Source of the DNA: Amblyornis subalaris
Lineage: Eukaryota; Chordata; Aves; Passeriformes; Ptilonorhynchidae
Assembly (NCBI GenBank): GCA_018881555.1
Contig: JACAXG010000204.1
Span: forward strand, 496,001-560,000
Length of the DNA: 64,000 nt
Direction of reading: 5' to 3'
The stretch's first letter is position 1, and every line of letters begins with the position of its first letter. Shown piece after piece: positions 35,001-46,790 of the stretch. The notes under the pieces were generated by a model that made no database searches, was not told where the DNA came from, and saw only the letters and a list, made by a program, of their open reading frames with translations. A program made the position numbers and the translations under genes.

Positions 35001-38000
35001 CCCAGGCACATGTGGACAGTGATTGCCAGAAGTGCTTCTTAGGAGAGGATTTGAAAGGAGCTGCTAAGCCCAGTGATACAGGGCAGCCTGGAGAGCTCCT
35101 GCCCCAGCCCCTCCTGCCACTGTGGAGGAGGGAAACAGTGCGAAAAAGTGCTTTGCCTAAACCTCAGGATGCCTGACACCGTCACAAACATGCACAGGAA
35201 CACCACCAGCTTACAGAGAGTGCAGGTCCTGATGAGTGGACCTGAAATGCAGGAAACAGCATTAAGAAAGATGTTAAGCCTCATGACCCAAAATAAAGTT
35301 TACATCAGAGAAAATCCCCCACGCTAGCAGCATCAGAGTCACTTTCCTTCCCCCCTTTTAGCTTTTTTCTCATCTCCACTGCACTTTTGGAGCAAAATTC
35401 TCAGTGCAGTTGGTCACAGCAGTTCAGCTGGGGACAGGGATGAGTATCAGGGAGGAACAAAATACACAGAAGGGTCTCTTTTACATTTTCGGAGACACAG
35501 ACTGTATTTTCCCCTTTCCCTCGGGCTCTGTCACTTCACTTTCAACTCCTACAAGTAGTGCTTGGAGGGGAAAGAAAGTGGGGGAGAGGTGTGAGAAAGC
35601 TGAGCCGTATGCCTGGAGGAGAACAGGGATTCAGGCACTGGCAGATGAGCTCTGCAAACATTGCCATGGTGTCCTCGGGTCCTGCCACGTGCTCCTGCAT
35701 CCTCAGCCCCTGCCACGGGCACCCTCACACATCAAGAGGGGACGGAGGAGAGTTTGGAGTGCTGACCTAGGAGAATCATTGAGATGTCAGGCTTCCAGAG
35801 ACAGGCAGAAGTTTCCCCCTCTGCTGCAGGAATGAAGGGCTGGTAATAAACTGTGGGGATAAATGGCAGCACCTTCCCTCACTGCTGCTGTCTACTCCCC
35901 GAGCAGGTGTTGTACCGTGGCAGCGAGGGCGGAGAGAGGGATTTAGTGCACAGCCATGGCCTCTCTGACAGCATGCATCAAAAACATGCCCCTATGCCAG
36001 CTCTCTCCAGGCAGGACTGGTCTTGGTCCGTGGTTTCCCCAGCTGTAAGATGTCATTTATTTCTCTACTTCATACTTCCCAACTCGACAAATTTCTTTTC
36101 AAGTGGAAGTCGTTCCTCCACCTCCTTCTCCTCCTTTGTAAACATATGAGAAAAAGAAAAAAAAAGAAAAAAACAGCCAACTCTTGACATAAATCCATTT
36201 GGCTTGGGTTTTTAGACAAATACTCTCTAGTGTTTCTTTATCACTCACACTTCTCTTCTCTCCACAGACTCTGAGCAAGGGTTTCTGACAAAGCTCAATT
36301 CTTCAGTCTTCTCCATGAAGCGCCTCAGGAGAAGTGACTGTGCTGAAGCTGGGCAGGGGAACTCTTCCTCTGCCTGAGGGGAGTGGACAAGACATGGGAC
36401 AGGACACTGCAGCATGGCCTGTCTGTAGATATTCTGTTTTACTTCATTGCAGGAATCGCTTCAAGCATTGTTACAGTGGAAATGATCTCATCTAGCTTCC
36501 AGTGCCAACATCTGACCCTGAGGTCATCACTGTTTGGGTCAGCAGAGCTCTGACTGCATTACCTGATTGCACACACAAAACCTGGGACAAAGACCAGAAC
36601 CAAGCTCCAAACTCCAAGCCTTCGCTTCTTCCTTGAGTGCTGCATCCACGAGGCTGCTCCTTTCTGCTCTTCACGGCTGCAGGCTGAAATGCAACACTGG
36701 ACTGTCCATCTGAAGTGATCCTTTCTCAGAGGATTCGACACCAAGGTGTGTGAAACTGCATCCAAGTGCTTCCCTCTACATGCCAGAGTTGGCAGTAGAG
36801 GGGAGTCAGAACACATAAGCATACAGAGAGGAAAGGAGGTCCTTGCCCCTGGCGATGAGGGCTTAACAGAGTTGCTCAGAGTCCAAGTCGATCTAGTCAA
36901 CAGTTTTGGATCCCCTACTGAGATTCTGACTAGGCTTACAGACCTCACTCTCACAGAGGATGGAAGCAGGAGAAGAGTTTTGCTGGATCTCACCTGTACC
37001 TGAGTTCTGGGCAGAGAATGAAGTAAACACCTGAATTCCTGTCCAGCCAGCGGGGAGGAAGAGCTGCTTTTCAAGGCTTCAGAGAGACATCTTCTACTGA
37101 CACTGTCAGATAAGGTCTTGAAAAAAACACCGTCTCAGATGTCTGCCTAGCAAATGCCACTGCCCCCACCAGGGCACCAGCTACCTAAAATACAGAGGCA
37201 AGTCTGGTGCCTCAGCCAGGCAGACCTGCTAATGCTCAACTTTTGTATTTTAACCTCAAGAGAAGCTCCTGTTATGGAGAAATATATAGGGCAGCAGACC
37301 ATGGCAGCAGAGCTAAAGCCCATAGATCATGGAGCTAAATATTCTACTGTGGGCTGAAAGCGAGAGCACACACTTCCAGCCCATGTGTTGGTTGAAGCTA
37401 TGAGCATGCGAGAAGAGGGGATTTATAATGAGAATGGCAATTCAACCTCAATTATAGTGCACGACTGTCTGCACACTATAAACTGAAGGTTTAATAATGA
37501 GGCAAGTAGGCTGAAGGAGAGAATTTCATTGTGTCTGTTTCACAGCCTGGAATTCTTACTAAATTCATCAGATTACTTGAGTTCTCCTGACAACTGTAGC
37601 AGTATAACTAATTTTAAAGGGGTTTATTGTATATTCAGACTGCAACAGAAGATACGGGCAGAGAAAACCTCATAGCAAAAGAGAACTCCAGATTGAGGAC
37701 TATAATGTATATGAGAGTCGAAAGAAGTAAGTGCTAAAAGATGTAGACAGCAGTTTTTCAGGGTCCTTAACCTTGATGAATAAATGAATAAAATCCCTTA
37801 AAAAATTGCAGTGTTTCTTTCAAGTGGTTTCCAGCATGTTAATGATCAAGAGAAGCTGAGAAAATTGCTGGGAAAGGAGATGACTTTCCTCAATATGCTT
37901 TTACCACAGAGACTATGAGACAGACATGAATTGTAAGCAAATAATACGCAAAATATGACAGAGAGAGAAGAACAGAGGCTCTTTATCTGTCCATAATGCA

Positions 38001-38679
38001 TTTGCATACAGATGTGTTGACTGCAAGACTTTGTGATTCTGCCAAATCAAAGCTTTAATGGAGACTTGGAGCCTTCCAGTTCTTCCATATCCAGGTACTT
38101 AAACAGGACTCTCCTGTATTGTGTTTACCTTACTACACCAAAAGAAAGGGGAAAGTACCTAATTTGAAAAGGGACACAGAGAATACACAAAAGGCTTTAT
38201 CCACCACCATAAGCATCCCACTCACCATGTACAACACCCCTCCAGCTAATAATGAATGACAAAGGGGCCTGAGTTACCTACCCTTCTAATTTCTATCACC
38301 AAAGTCCCCTAAGTATTTCAGAAAAACTTAAAGACACACCAGTAGAATGCAGTACAAAAAAGGGGCATCTCCCCACCTTCTGCCAGACAGGAAGGGAATG
38401 TCTTGTTGGTGTCCTGGCATGGCCTTGCCCAAGGGGACTGGGGGAAGGTGCAACTGAGACAGCAAGCATCAGGCACTGATGGGCAACTTCTCTGCTAAAA
38501 AATGTCACAGATTTAACAAGCTGTAAAATGGCAAATGAGAAAGGGGTGCTGAAGGCTGAAATTTTCAAGGTATCATCTCTATCAAGGTTTTCACCCTCAA
38601 TTTTACTGTCTGACAGTGCTTGAAGACAATGCTCTTGCCTCTCCGTGTCTTTGAACTCTCCCCAGCACCTACATCACCC
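32004..38679. other. Non-coding stretch, no gene recognised
   Basis: About 6.7 kb with no supported gene. Frames of up to 171 codons (36559-37074, -) and 143 codons (35404-35835, +) have no recognisable domain or exon-like borders. Simple repeats are limited to (AG)8 at 33592-33607 and an A-rich stretch at 36150-36175. The AT-rich parts near 37400-38060 have no distinctive motif beyond common homeobox-like words. Confidence 0.5.
33592..33607 (+). repeat. (AG)8 microsatellite
   Basis: Eight uninterrupted AG units. A short dinucleotide repeat with no associated feature. Confidence 0.95.
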
Positions 38680-39030
38680 ACACACCCCTTTTCTCTCCTG
38701 GCCCCACCAACCTCCAGGTAATAATGTAGCTGATTAGATCTTTCATCATTTTTATTGTTATCCACCCGCAGATTAATAAAACAGCGCTCCGGCTGTTTCT
38801 GGCTGACCACATTCCCTAATTTATCATAAAGGCTTAGCCTGAAACACTTCTGTCTGACATGTGGGGAGAGCTGCAGCCCCTCCCAGCTCGGCAGAGCCGC
38901 GGGAGCCACAGCAACACCCGAGTTCTCACCTCACAGAGCAGGAGTTAACGCGCCGCAGCCGAGCCGCTGCAGAGAAATTACCAGAGATTGGCACCAGGGC
39001 CACGGAGGTGGAAAAACGGGGTGTTAACTC
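38680..39030. promoter_or_regulatory. Candidate conserved block next to a small CpG-rich patch
   Basis: An AT-rich half (38715-38840) with AGATTAATAAAACAGC, GCTGATTAGATC and TAATTTATCATAAAGG words passes into a CpG-containing half (38875-39020) with CCGCGGGAGCC, GTTAACGCGCCGC and AGCCGAGCCGC. Most of the surrounding 10 kb is CpG-poor. The patch is too short for a classical CpG island and no transcript can be assigned. A regulatory element or weak promoter is inference only. Confidence 0.25.
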
Positions 39031-42000
39031 CAGCTCACTGGAGCACACTGCATCATACCTGCGCTGTCTCTTAATATGAGGGAATATGCTCTCAAAGCAC
39101 TCCAAATTTTCTGTTTAAAGACAGTAATTGCAAGGGTGACTTAACGTGGCCTCAGAGACTATCCTGTAAGAATAGAAAGACTTGATCCCTTAAAAGTCAG
39201 GCTGGAGGAATCACAAACTGGCATTGGTGTTCCCACATACACACACCACCTGCTGCCATCCTCTGCCATATTCCTTCCCTTCCCCCTTTGCCTTCCTCCT
39301 TTTCCCGGCACTGATTTAAACTCAGAAGAAATGCAAAACTCAAATGTCTTGCAGTCCAAAGGAGAATTTGAGCCCACAAACTCAAAAACAATTCCCTTGA
39401 AATCACACAGAGCTCTATTAATAATAAACTGATGGTCCCATCCATTTACTTGGAGCACCCGACTAAGTGGAGGTGAGTTTATCTTTGAGTGGGCAGTGTT
39501 ATACTGGGAGCAACTGTGACCTATTCACTGTTCTACAATCCAAAGTAACAAAAACGTGAAGAACTTCTATCAGGTAGACATTTCTGTAGGATTTTTGCTG
39601 TTTTAAACTGAAAAACATAAATAATTTTCAAATACCAAAAGGGGAAAGAAAATGAAAAAGGTAAACAACTTTTTATCAAACAGAAAAGTGGAAAAGTCAT
39701 GCAGAACTGACACTGTTTTATGGAAAGATTCCATTTAATGAAAAAGAGTCAATTTTCTGATGAGAAATATTTTCAGGGGATACATTTCAGTCAGGGCTGT
39801 CAGCTGCCACTCGCCTTTCAATCGCTGACTGATGCCCTCGCTCACATCCCCCTGCTTGACGCCAGATGTAAACCAAGCCAATCCTTGGCTTGCAGAGCTG
39901 GGGTCTCATTTTGGGGACAGCTGAGTGTAACCACTCTTGGGGTGAAGGTGCAGTGACAAGATCACCCAGATACAACATTCACCACGAGAACAGCCCAAGG
40001 GCAGAGCACTGTTTGCAAACAGCTGCCTCCCAGCCACATACACCCTGGCTGGCTCCATGCAGGAACTTAAAGATGTCCAACGCAGTCTTCTACCAGATCT
40101 TAATAAAACATTTATCCGAGAAATGGCCTCAGACCTCTGAAGGTAGTGCAGTGCCAGTGTGGTAGAGAAGGATGTAGCAGGAAAGAGGCAGATAGGGGAG
40201 AACTGCCTCCTTCACAGACACATGTCCAGTTGACTTATATGGCTCTGTGCTAAAGACAAGCATCCTTATCCCCTGCAATGCAAGGCCATGGAGAACTGGC
40301 ATGATTGCTGGTCTCACCAGGAAAAGGTGTGAGCTCAGAACCAGCAGGAACAGCCCAGAGCTGCCAGACCCTTCCAGTGAAAAACACTTTACCCATTTCA
40401 ATATCCAAAATATTCTCCTCATTTGGATCAGTTTCCGGTGTTATACATTTCTTCCTTCTCACTTTCGTTTTCTGCTATTCCTTGGTCTCCTCCTCATTTT
40501 CAACTGAACCACCCAAAATTCCTGTGAGCTGAAGAATCAAGATTTCCCATGACTCAAGGCAAAGTCCTTGTGTGTGTGTGTGTGTGTGTGTGTGTCTTTC
40601 TTTGTCTTATGGGAATCCTGTGCTTACCATGGTCTGTGAGAGGATAATACTCATGAACATCAGGAGCAGTTCAGAGGACACCCTTCCTCCATCCCTTTCT
40701 TCACAAAACACACAGAAGCTTAAAAACGTTAAGATTTCTTTCTCTTCTACCTAAACCTTCTTCAAAGGACTTAAAAGTTAATATTAGAGGAGCACCAACC
40801 TGCAGAATGGCACATTAACCCTTCCATCCTTAAGAAGCCAGACCTTGGTGACACACACCCCCTCCTCCTTCTGCCTGGTAGTTCATGCATTCTGCCTGAC
40901 TGCCTCCAGACCTGGGCTATCTTATATCCTATGTCAGCCTCACTTCTTCCTCCCTTTCTCCTCCAAAAGCCACCTGAGACAGAAAACAGCCGTTAAAAAG
41001 ACTGTCAGGAGGTGGTTTTTGGAAGAGAGATCTAAGCAAAAAGTCCCTCGTGAACAAGTGATGCTCTGCCCAACCAAGTCCAAAGTAAAGTCAGGCTAAA
41101 ATGGACCAAATGCAGCTTTGCTTAGCTTCCCCAGCCCAGGGAGGACACGGGTCTAATTTGCAGCTCCCAGCCCAGCTCTGCAGTGACAGATGCTGCCTGG
41201 AACTGAAGGAGAAATGATGATGCAGGGCCGTTCCCTTCGAGACGCCGTTCTGTCACCATGGAGGCAGACAGCGTGCTCTCAACAAGTTTATCTGCAAAGT
41301 AACATGAAAATTCCTCACAGCAGGAGAGATTTGACAGGACGTGCCTAGCACAGCTTTATAAAAAGGTTTCTTCAAATGCTTCCAAATCCCATGGATCTTT
41401 TTCTTGCTTTATCATCCTTTTCAACATCCTTCTTTCTCTCGCTTTTTCTCTTTTTTAACGCCTTCACAAGGCACGTTTATCAACATCAAAGCACATTCTC
41501 TTACAGCTCAGTTTTTTTTCCTCTGAATCCACTCTTGCAAACTCCAAACTACTATTTCTCTCCACACCCAGTGACTTCACCATGAGCAAAACTTGGCTCT
41601 GTGCACGAAATCTTCTTCAAACTCTGGGCAGCATTGACACACTAATAATGCAGGGACTGAGATCCCTTACACATAGGTGAATTCCTCTGAGACAGAGCAT
41701 TTGTAATTGGTACTCCTGCAGACTCCACTGTGCCCAAGCTAAATTTTGATGACTCGCCCATCCCTGCGTTTTTCCTACCTCCCAAACCGAACTGGAGGTG
41801 CACTCTGCATGACATTCATTGGCTGCGTTCAGGATGCTCAGCCCAGACAAACAAGTGCTCAGTTCTGTGCTGCTGTCACCAGAGAGATGATGAAGGCTTG
41901 GTACTGTGGCCACCACACTGTGCTGGAGGCAGCGTGGGCTCCAGGCTACCTGTAGGTCGCCTCTGACAAAAGGGCAATTGATTGTCAAGTCGTTTCAGAG

Positions 42001-44511
42001 CAGTTTCCTGGGCACAGCTCAGCCCACACGACAGGGCTCAGCCTGGTGTTTCCTCCCCATGTGGCCCCCAGGTTCCCTCCGACGACAGACACCCTAGGAA
42101 TAGGTGTCCACACAGCTGATGTGAAGGAAAACTTGGACCCAAGGACAGGGCTAAGACTCTAGCCCCACACCCTCAAAGCTGAGCATCTGCTGTTAAAACT
42201 TCTCCTCCTCTCCCTGATTTCTTCCATTTTCAGGAAGAACTCAGCCGTGCTCCATCAAGCTCTAGAAGCATGAATGTGTCTGCATGGCATAAGTAGGGAG
42301 GTTTTTGAAGGCCAGGACTGGTCTGCAACTGTGTTCCAGATGAGACTACTTTAACACAGGTCTGCTTTCATTAAAAACACCAAAGCAAGTCCTACAGGAT
42401 CTTGAAAATCCAAACCTGGATCAACTGGTAATCCCCACCTAGCAGAGCCTTACATCTCTTCTCCTTGGCACTGGCACTGCCATGGGGACAGGCTGGGCAC
42501 AGGGGCAGCTTCAGAGCAGTCTTCTCCACCTTTTGGCAAATTCCACTTGGCAAATAGCCATGGGAAAGATGGAAATTGAGTTAAAGGATGTGTAGTCACT
42601 CACCTCAATGTGTAAAGGCCTGTGTGTGTTGTGGTGGGGATGGGAGAAGGTGAAAGGGTAGTTGAAACTGTGAAGTTTGAAGGTGAAAAAAGTCTTTATA
42701 TCTGGATTAGTGGAGTCCTGGGGCCTTCAAAAATAGTTAAAATTCCCTTTTTTGAGTAATGGAGAAGTAGTTTGCATTGATCTTAAGAACTTGCTTATAG
42801 TTTTCCCTGGAGTTCAGTGTACTGGGGAGTGCAAAGCTGACACAGCTCAAAAGTTTTATGAACCTCAGGTAACAGCGTGAAAGGAAATTTTAATAAATAT
42901 TACATTTATTTAAATTTAATTTCTTTCCTTGTTAATAATAAAAGCCAACCTTGGTCTTCTGGGCTTTTCTCATATGCCTGCTTAATACAGCAGCGAAATC
43001 GTGGAATTATTTATATTTTAACTTCATTTTCAGTAAATCGTCAATCATTCACCTTTCAAAAGCATTAAATTCAGAGACGAACAGCAGGGGAGAGGGAGAC
43101 TGAAAAATAAATATTGACTTTCAGGGGTTTGTTTTGGGTTTTTTTAAACACAGGGTTAGAAATAGAAGCTGTTGTGGGTGATGAGTAAAAAGCACTGAAG
43201 AAGGAAAAGACATTTGTGCCTATAAATTTCTCCCCATCACAGACCTGCAACTCTATTTCTGCTTTGTTTGCAGGAAGCAAACTATGGCCACCAATGGGTA
43301 GTGGCACTTGCTGGCTTAAAGAGGCACTTGGCTGAGAATTTTGGGTCTGGTCATCATTGGGTAAATGGTTTCCCTTACACAGGACACCTGCTACTACCTG
43401 TGGAATAATAACACTGGTATTGCCAGCAACTGCTGAAATCCCAAGGAAAACCCAAGCAGAAGTGGCATGACAATTGAGAAATCCCCCAGGACTGCAATAT
43501 AGTGACTCTCATGCCATGTGAAGATGCCACAGATTCTTCCTTTTAAGTTCAGTAGCCAATCAGTGCTTAAAGATAATGACAGCCTCTTTCTCCTGGTCTC
43601 TCCCGTTCCCTGAGACAGAAGGACTGCAGCCAGCCAGCTGTCCCCTGGGGCGCCCTAGCAGCCTTCTGTAGGGCTCTTGCTGTTCTGTGAGGGATGGCAT
43701 CTCTTCGATGCCCAGGTAACATCCGTGACATCCACCCTCTGCACTATTCTCACCCGCTATTCCTCCCCCCTGAACTACGTGAAATTCTAGTCTGTGCAGG
43801 TAAAACCCATCAAGGGAGGCTACACACGGCCTGTCAGACATGTGGAGAGCAGGCAAATGCTGTACATCTCGTGTTGTGCTCATGACCACCTCAGGGAACA
43901 CTCTAGTCAGAGCTCAAGGCCACAGCAAGAGGAGCCCAGCCTTCAATCTCGGACATCACAGCACCCAGTGAGCCACCTGGCAGGCTGGGTTCAACTGCAG
44001 CTACCCAGTCTTGAGTCAAAGACCTTACCAGGTGAAATCTCTTTCAAGACCTTTGGCAATTTGTTTCCGGAGATAACGACCAACAAAAAAAGTGCCTGGG
44101 TCCCTGCCCACATCTATTTGTGTTCAGCTTGTGGGCACCGGTCTGTCTTGTGCCTTTCTTCCTCTTGGAGGTTTAAGAGTCCTCTCTAGCAGGTGCACAC
44201 ACACAGCAAGCTGCCACTTGAGCCTGCTGATGAGCTGAACAAATTGCTCTCTTGGAATCATTCTCTCCAGCCCAGATTTGTGTGGGTTTCTGCATGGTCT
44301 CCAATTTCTTGTTTTCCTTAACAAAGCACATGTCCCCAGATTGGAGATGGGTTTCTGTTGTCTGACCCCTTCTGAAGGCAAAATTAGTCCTGTCCTTTTA
44401 CCAGTCTCCTTCAAGTTGACATCAGCTGGTCCCACCATCACACTGAGCATACAGGTCCAGATGAAGGACCTTCCTTTAGGACCTCTGAATCTCCTTCAGA
44501 GCCATTGCCTT
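39031..44511. other. Non-coding stretch, no gene recognised
   Basis: Mixed sequence with frames of at most about 131 codons, none recognised. AT-rich parts at 39540-39740 and 42870-43080 carry no distinctive element. The only clear repeat is the GT microsatellite at 40569. Confidence 0.5.
40569..40595 (+). repeat. (GT)n microsatellite
   Basis: About thirteen uninterrupted TG units between CCT and CTTTC. Typical dinucleotide repeat. Confidence 0.97.
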
Positions 44512-45231
44512 CCGGAGGGATCCTGCACATTGGGACTGGCCAGCTGGAAAGCAGCTTGGCAGAGAAGGACCTGAGGGTCCTGGTGAACCCCAAGCTGATG
44601 ACCATCAGCCATCAGTGTGACCTTGCCAGAAACAAGGCAAACAGGCTCCTGGGCTGCATTAGGCAGATCATTCACAGCAGATGGAGGGAGGAGATCTTCT
44701 CCCTCTACTCAGCACAGGTGAGACACATCTGGAGTGTTGTGTCCAGCTCTGGCCTCCCCAGTACCAGACAGTGAACACCATCTTGGAATGAGCCCCACAA
44801 GGGCCGCAAAAACAATGAATGAACTAGGGCCTCTGGTGTGTGAGGAAAGACTGGGAGCTGCATTGGCCAGTGTGTTGAAGAGAAGGGGATCTTAAGAGGA
44901 TCTTATGAATATGTATAAATATCTGGTGGGAGCAAGTAGGGAAGACAGATTCAGAATTTTCCCAGTGGTGCCAGTGAAAGGACACAAAGCACAAACTGAA
45001 ATACAGGACGTTTCATCTAAATGCAAGAAAAAGCGTTTTTTACTGTGGTGATGCTAGAACACTGCAACGAGTTGCTACAGAGGTTGGAGAGTCTCCATCC
45101 TTGGAGATACTCAAAACACAACTGGATATGTTCCTGAGCAACGTGCTCTGGCTGACCCTATTCTGAGCAGAAGGGGTTGGAGAAGATAATCCCCAGAGAC
45201 GCTTTCCAACCCCAGCTGCTCTGTGATGCTG
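44512..45231 (+). mobile_element. CR1 LINE fragment, ORF2 C-terminal part
   Basis: Plus-strand CR1. An open stretch to 44774 encodes LAEKDLRVLVNPKL and KANRLLGCIRQIIHSRWREE, the region after the RT palm in CR1 ORF2, followed by LYSAQVRHIWSV (usually LYSALVRPHLEYC). It then breaks with stops, but later blocks keep their order: YKYL at about 44920, a VVPVKGHKAQTEIQ-like stretch, LEILKTQLDMFLS near 45105-45140, then a 3' UTR (GGGGTTGGAGAAGATAATCC, CTTTCCAACCCCAGCTGC) with a decayed tail near 45225. It is 5' truncated and inactive. Length is about 720 bp, the longest uninterrupted C-terminal CR1 segment in the window. Confidence 0.93.
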
Positions 45232-46354
45232 ATGTTCACCAGCCCACGGCTTGCACCTGTCCTCCTGGTTCCTTTTCTGTCTCCCAGTTTGATGCTGTGA
45301 AAATGTGTGTTCTACATGCCTGGAGTGCTGATGCCCCTTACACACATTCTCAAGCCATATTAATCACTCCTCCAAACTTTAGGTTATCTGTACAATTTAG
45401 CCAGCACTGTTGTTTTTATGTATTTCCAGACCATTGATGGAAACATTAATTTGCATCTAAGTTATGACTGCCTTCTCAGGAATGCCATAGGAAAGTGCTC
45501 ATTAAACAGATTTCCTGCTCATAATTTCTGTCCAAGATCTGTCAACTACCCATTGCTCAATCTATCAAATATCAGCACATAAAAGAAACATAGATTTCCA
45601 GTCCATATAGTCTTTATATCCTATTTCTCTCCATTTAACAGCAACAGAGACCTAGGAAACGACTGCAAGAACTGCCACACATCCACACCCCCACATATTC
45701 TCCACACTTCTGGCAGCTGGATGTTTAGGAGCAAGCAAACTGTTGTGTCCTACAGTCAGCAGTGGACCCGAACTACTCTACTTCTTTTTAACCTGTTTGC
45801 ATGGTAGTTGTTCACCGTCACAATGAATTCCCTAGAAGGACTGTATGCCCCAAGGAGAACAACTTCTCATTTTTTGTTTCAAACTTTTGTGTGATATTTT
45901 CACCGGCTGTGCTCCCCTCTCTGCCACATGGGAAGCAGTGAGTCCTTTTGCCTTCTTCCTGTAATTCGTAGCACTCAAGATTTCATAGCCTTCCATTCAG
46001 GCCACCTTGATGGGACTTGTCAATCTCCTTGTGACAGACTTATTTCCAGGGAAGACATTCTGTCCTTCCCACTGCTTCCTCAGAGCTGGCGTTAGACCTC
46101 TGAAGATGGCCAGGCAGGGCTTTGCTCTTTGCTGCCACCACACCACGCTGACTTTGCAGCTCCTGGTGGCCTGAAACCACCTCTGTCTGGGTTGCATCCA
46201 GTTGGGACAACACATTTCCTTAGGAAGCAGGACAAGAACCCCTCTGGTTCGCAAGGAAACAGAGGCTGGAGCCCCTACAAGCTTCCGCCCTTTGCACAAA
46301 AAGCATTCTCCTTCCCTGCTGCCCTCCCCAGGCAGGCAGGCAGCAGCTCACCAC
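45232..46354. other. Non-coding stretch, no gene recognised
   Basis: Ordinary sequence with short unrecognised frames only. No RNA gene or transposon end identified. Confidence 0.5.
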
Positions 46355-46382
46355 GCAAGCAAGCAAGCAAGCAAGCAAGCAA
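46331..46382 (+). repeat. (GGCA)n and (GCAA)7 microsatellite pair
   Basis: Three GGCA units (46331-46342) are followed after a short spacer by seven GCAA units (46355-46382). The second array translates as the repeated Ser-Lys-Gln-Ala of two overlapping frames, which are therefore artefacts. Confidence 0.95.
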
Positions 46383-46540
46383 AAGGGGAAACAAAAATGA
46401 AACAGAGGTTAAAGGAATAGGAGAAGAAAAACAGATGACCCCCCCGGAGTCTGGGGCTGAGCAGCACGAACAGTCGGAGCCCCTGGAAGCCAGCTCATCC
46501 GTGTGCGCTGCCCTTGCTGCCTCCCCGTTCCCAGGAGGGG

Positions 46541-46790
46541 GCCTAATAAATTTTACAAAAGAGCAAACAGCTGAAAAATGCTCGCATTTAAAAATATATT
46601 GAGGGAATTTGCATGTTGTTCCCTTTTGTGTGGGGATGGCATTTATACACCCGGCGTTTCAGCAGCACCGCATCTCAGAGCACTTTACATAGCAATTAAT
46701 TACACACTGGTAGTGGAGTGACTGTCTACAGGCAAACTCATCAGCCATTATCCACTCAGCAACATCCAGCATACAGCTGTGAACATTTGC
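46541..46790. promoter_or_regulatory. Candidate conserved non-coding block with octamer motif
   Basis: About 250 bp of AT-rich, non-simple sequence with a perfect POU octamer ATTTGCAT (46607-46614), CAATTAATTACAC homeobox cores (46694 onward) and CCTAATAAATTTTAC. No open frame. An ancient repeat-like segment lies inside it (46635-46706). Dense developmental-factor cores are typical of vertebrate enhancers. I infer regulatory potential; it has not been tested. Confidence 0.35.
46635..46706 (+). repeat. Ancient interspersed repeat fragment (family uncertain)
   Basis: The order TTTATACA...GCAGCACCGCATCTCAGAG, CACTTTACATAG, CAATTAATTAC recalls an old amniote repeat I remember as TTTATA.AGCGCC..TC...ATCTCAAAGC.CTTTACA...ATTAATTAAT. 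I cannot name the family with certainty. If right, it would be an old exapted repeat inside a candidate regulatory block. Confidence 0.35.

Noticed and set aside
36020..36060. TTTCCCCAGCTGTAAGATG resembling a MIR core
   Set aside because: Too short and isolated to distinguish from chance.
36559..37074. 171-codon minus-strand frame
   Set aside because: Unrecognised sequence, overlapping smaller frames on both strands, no exon-like borders.
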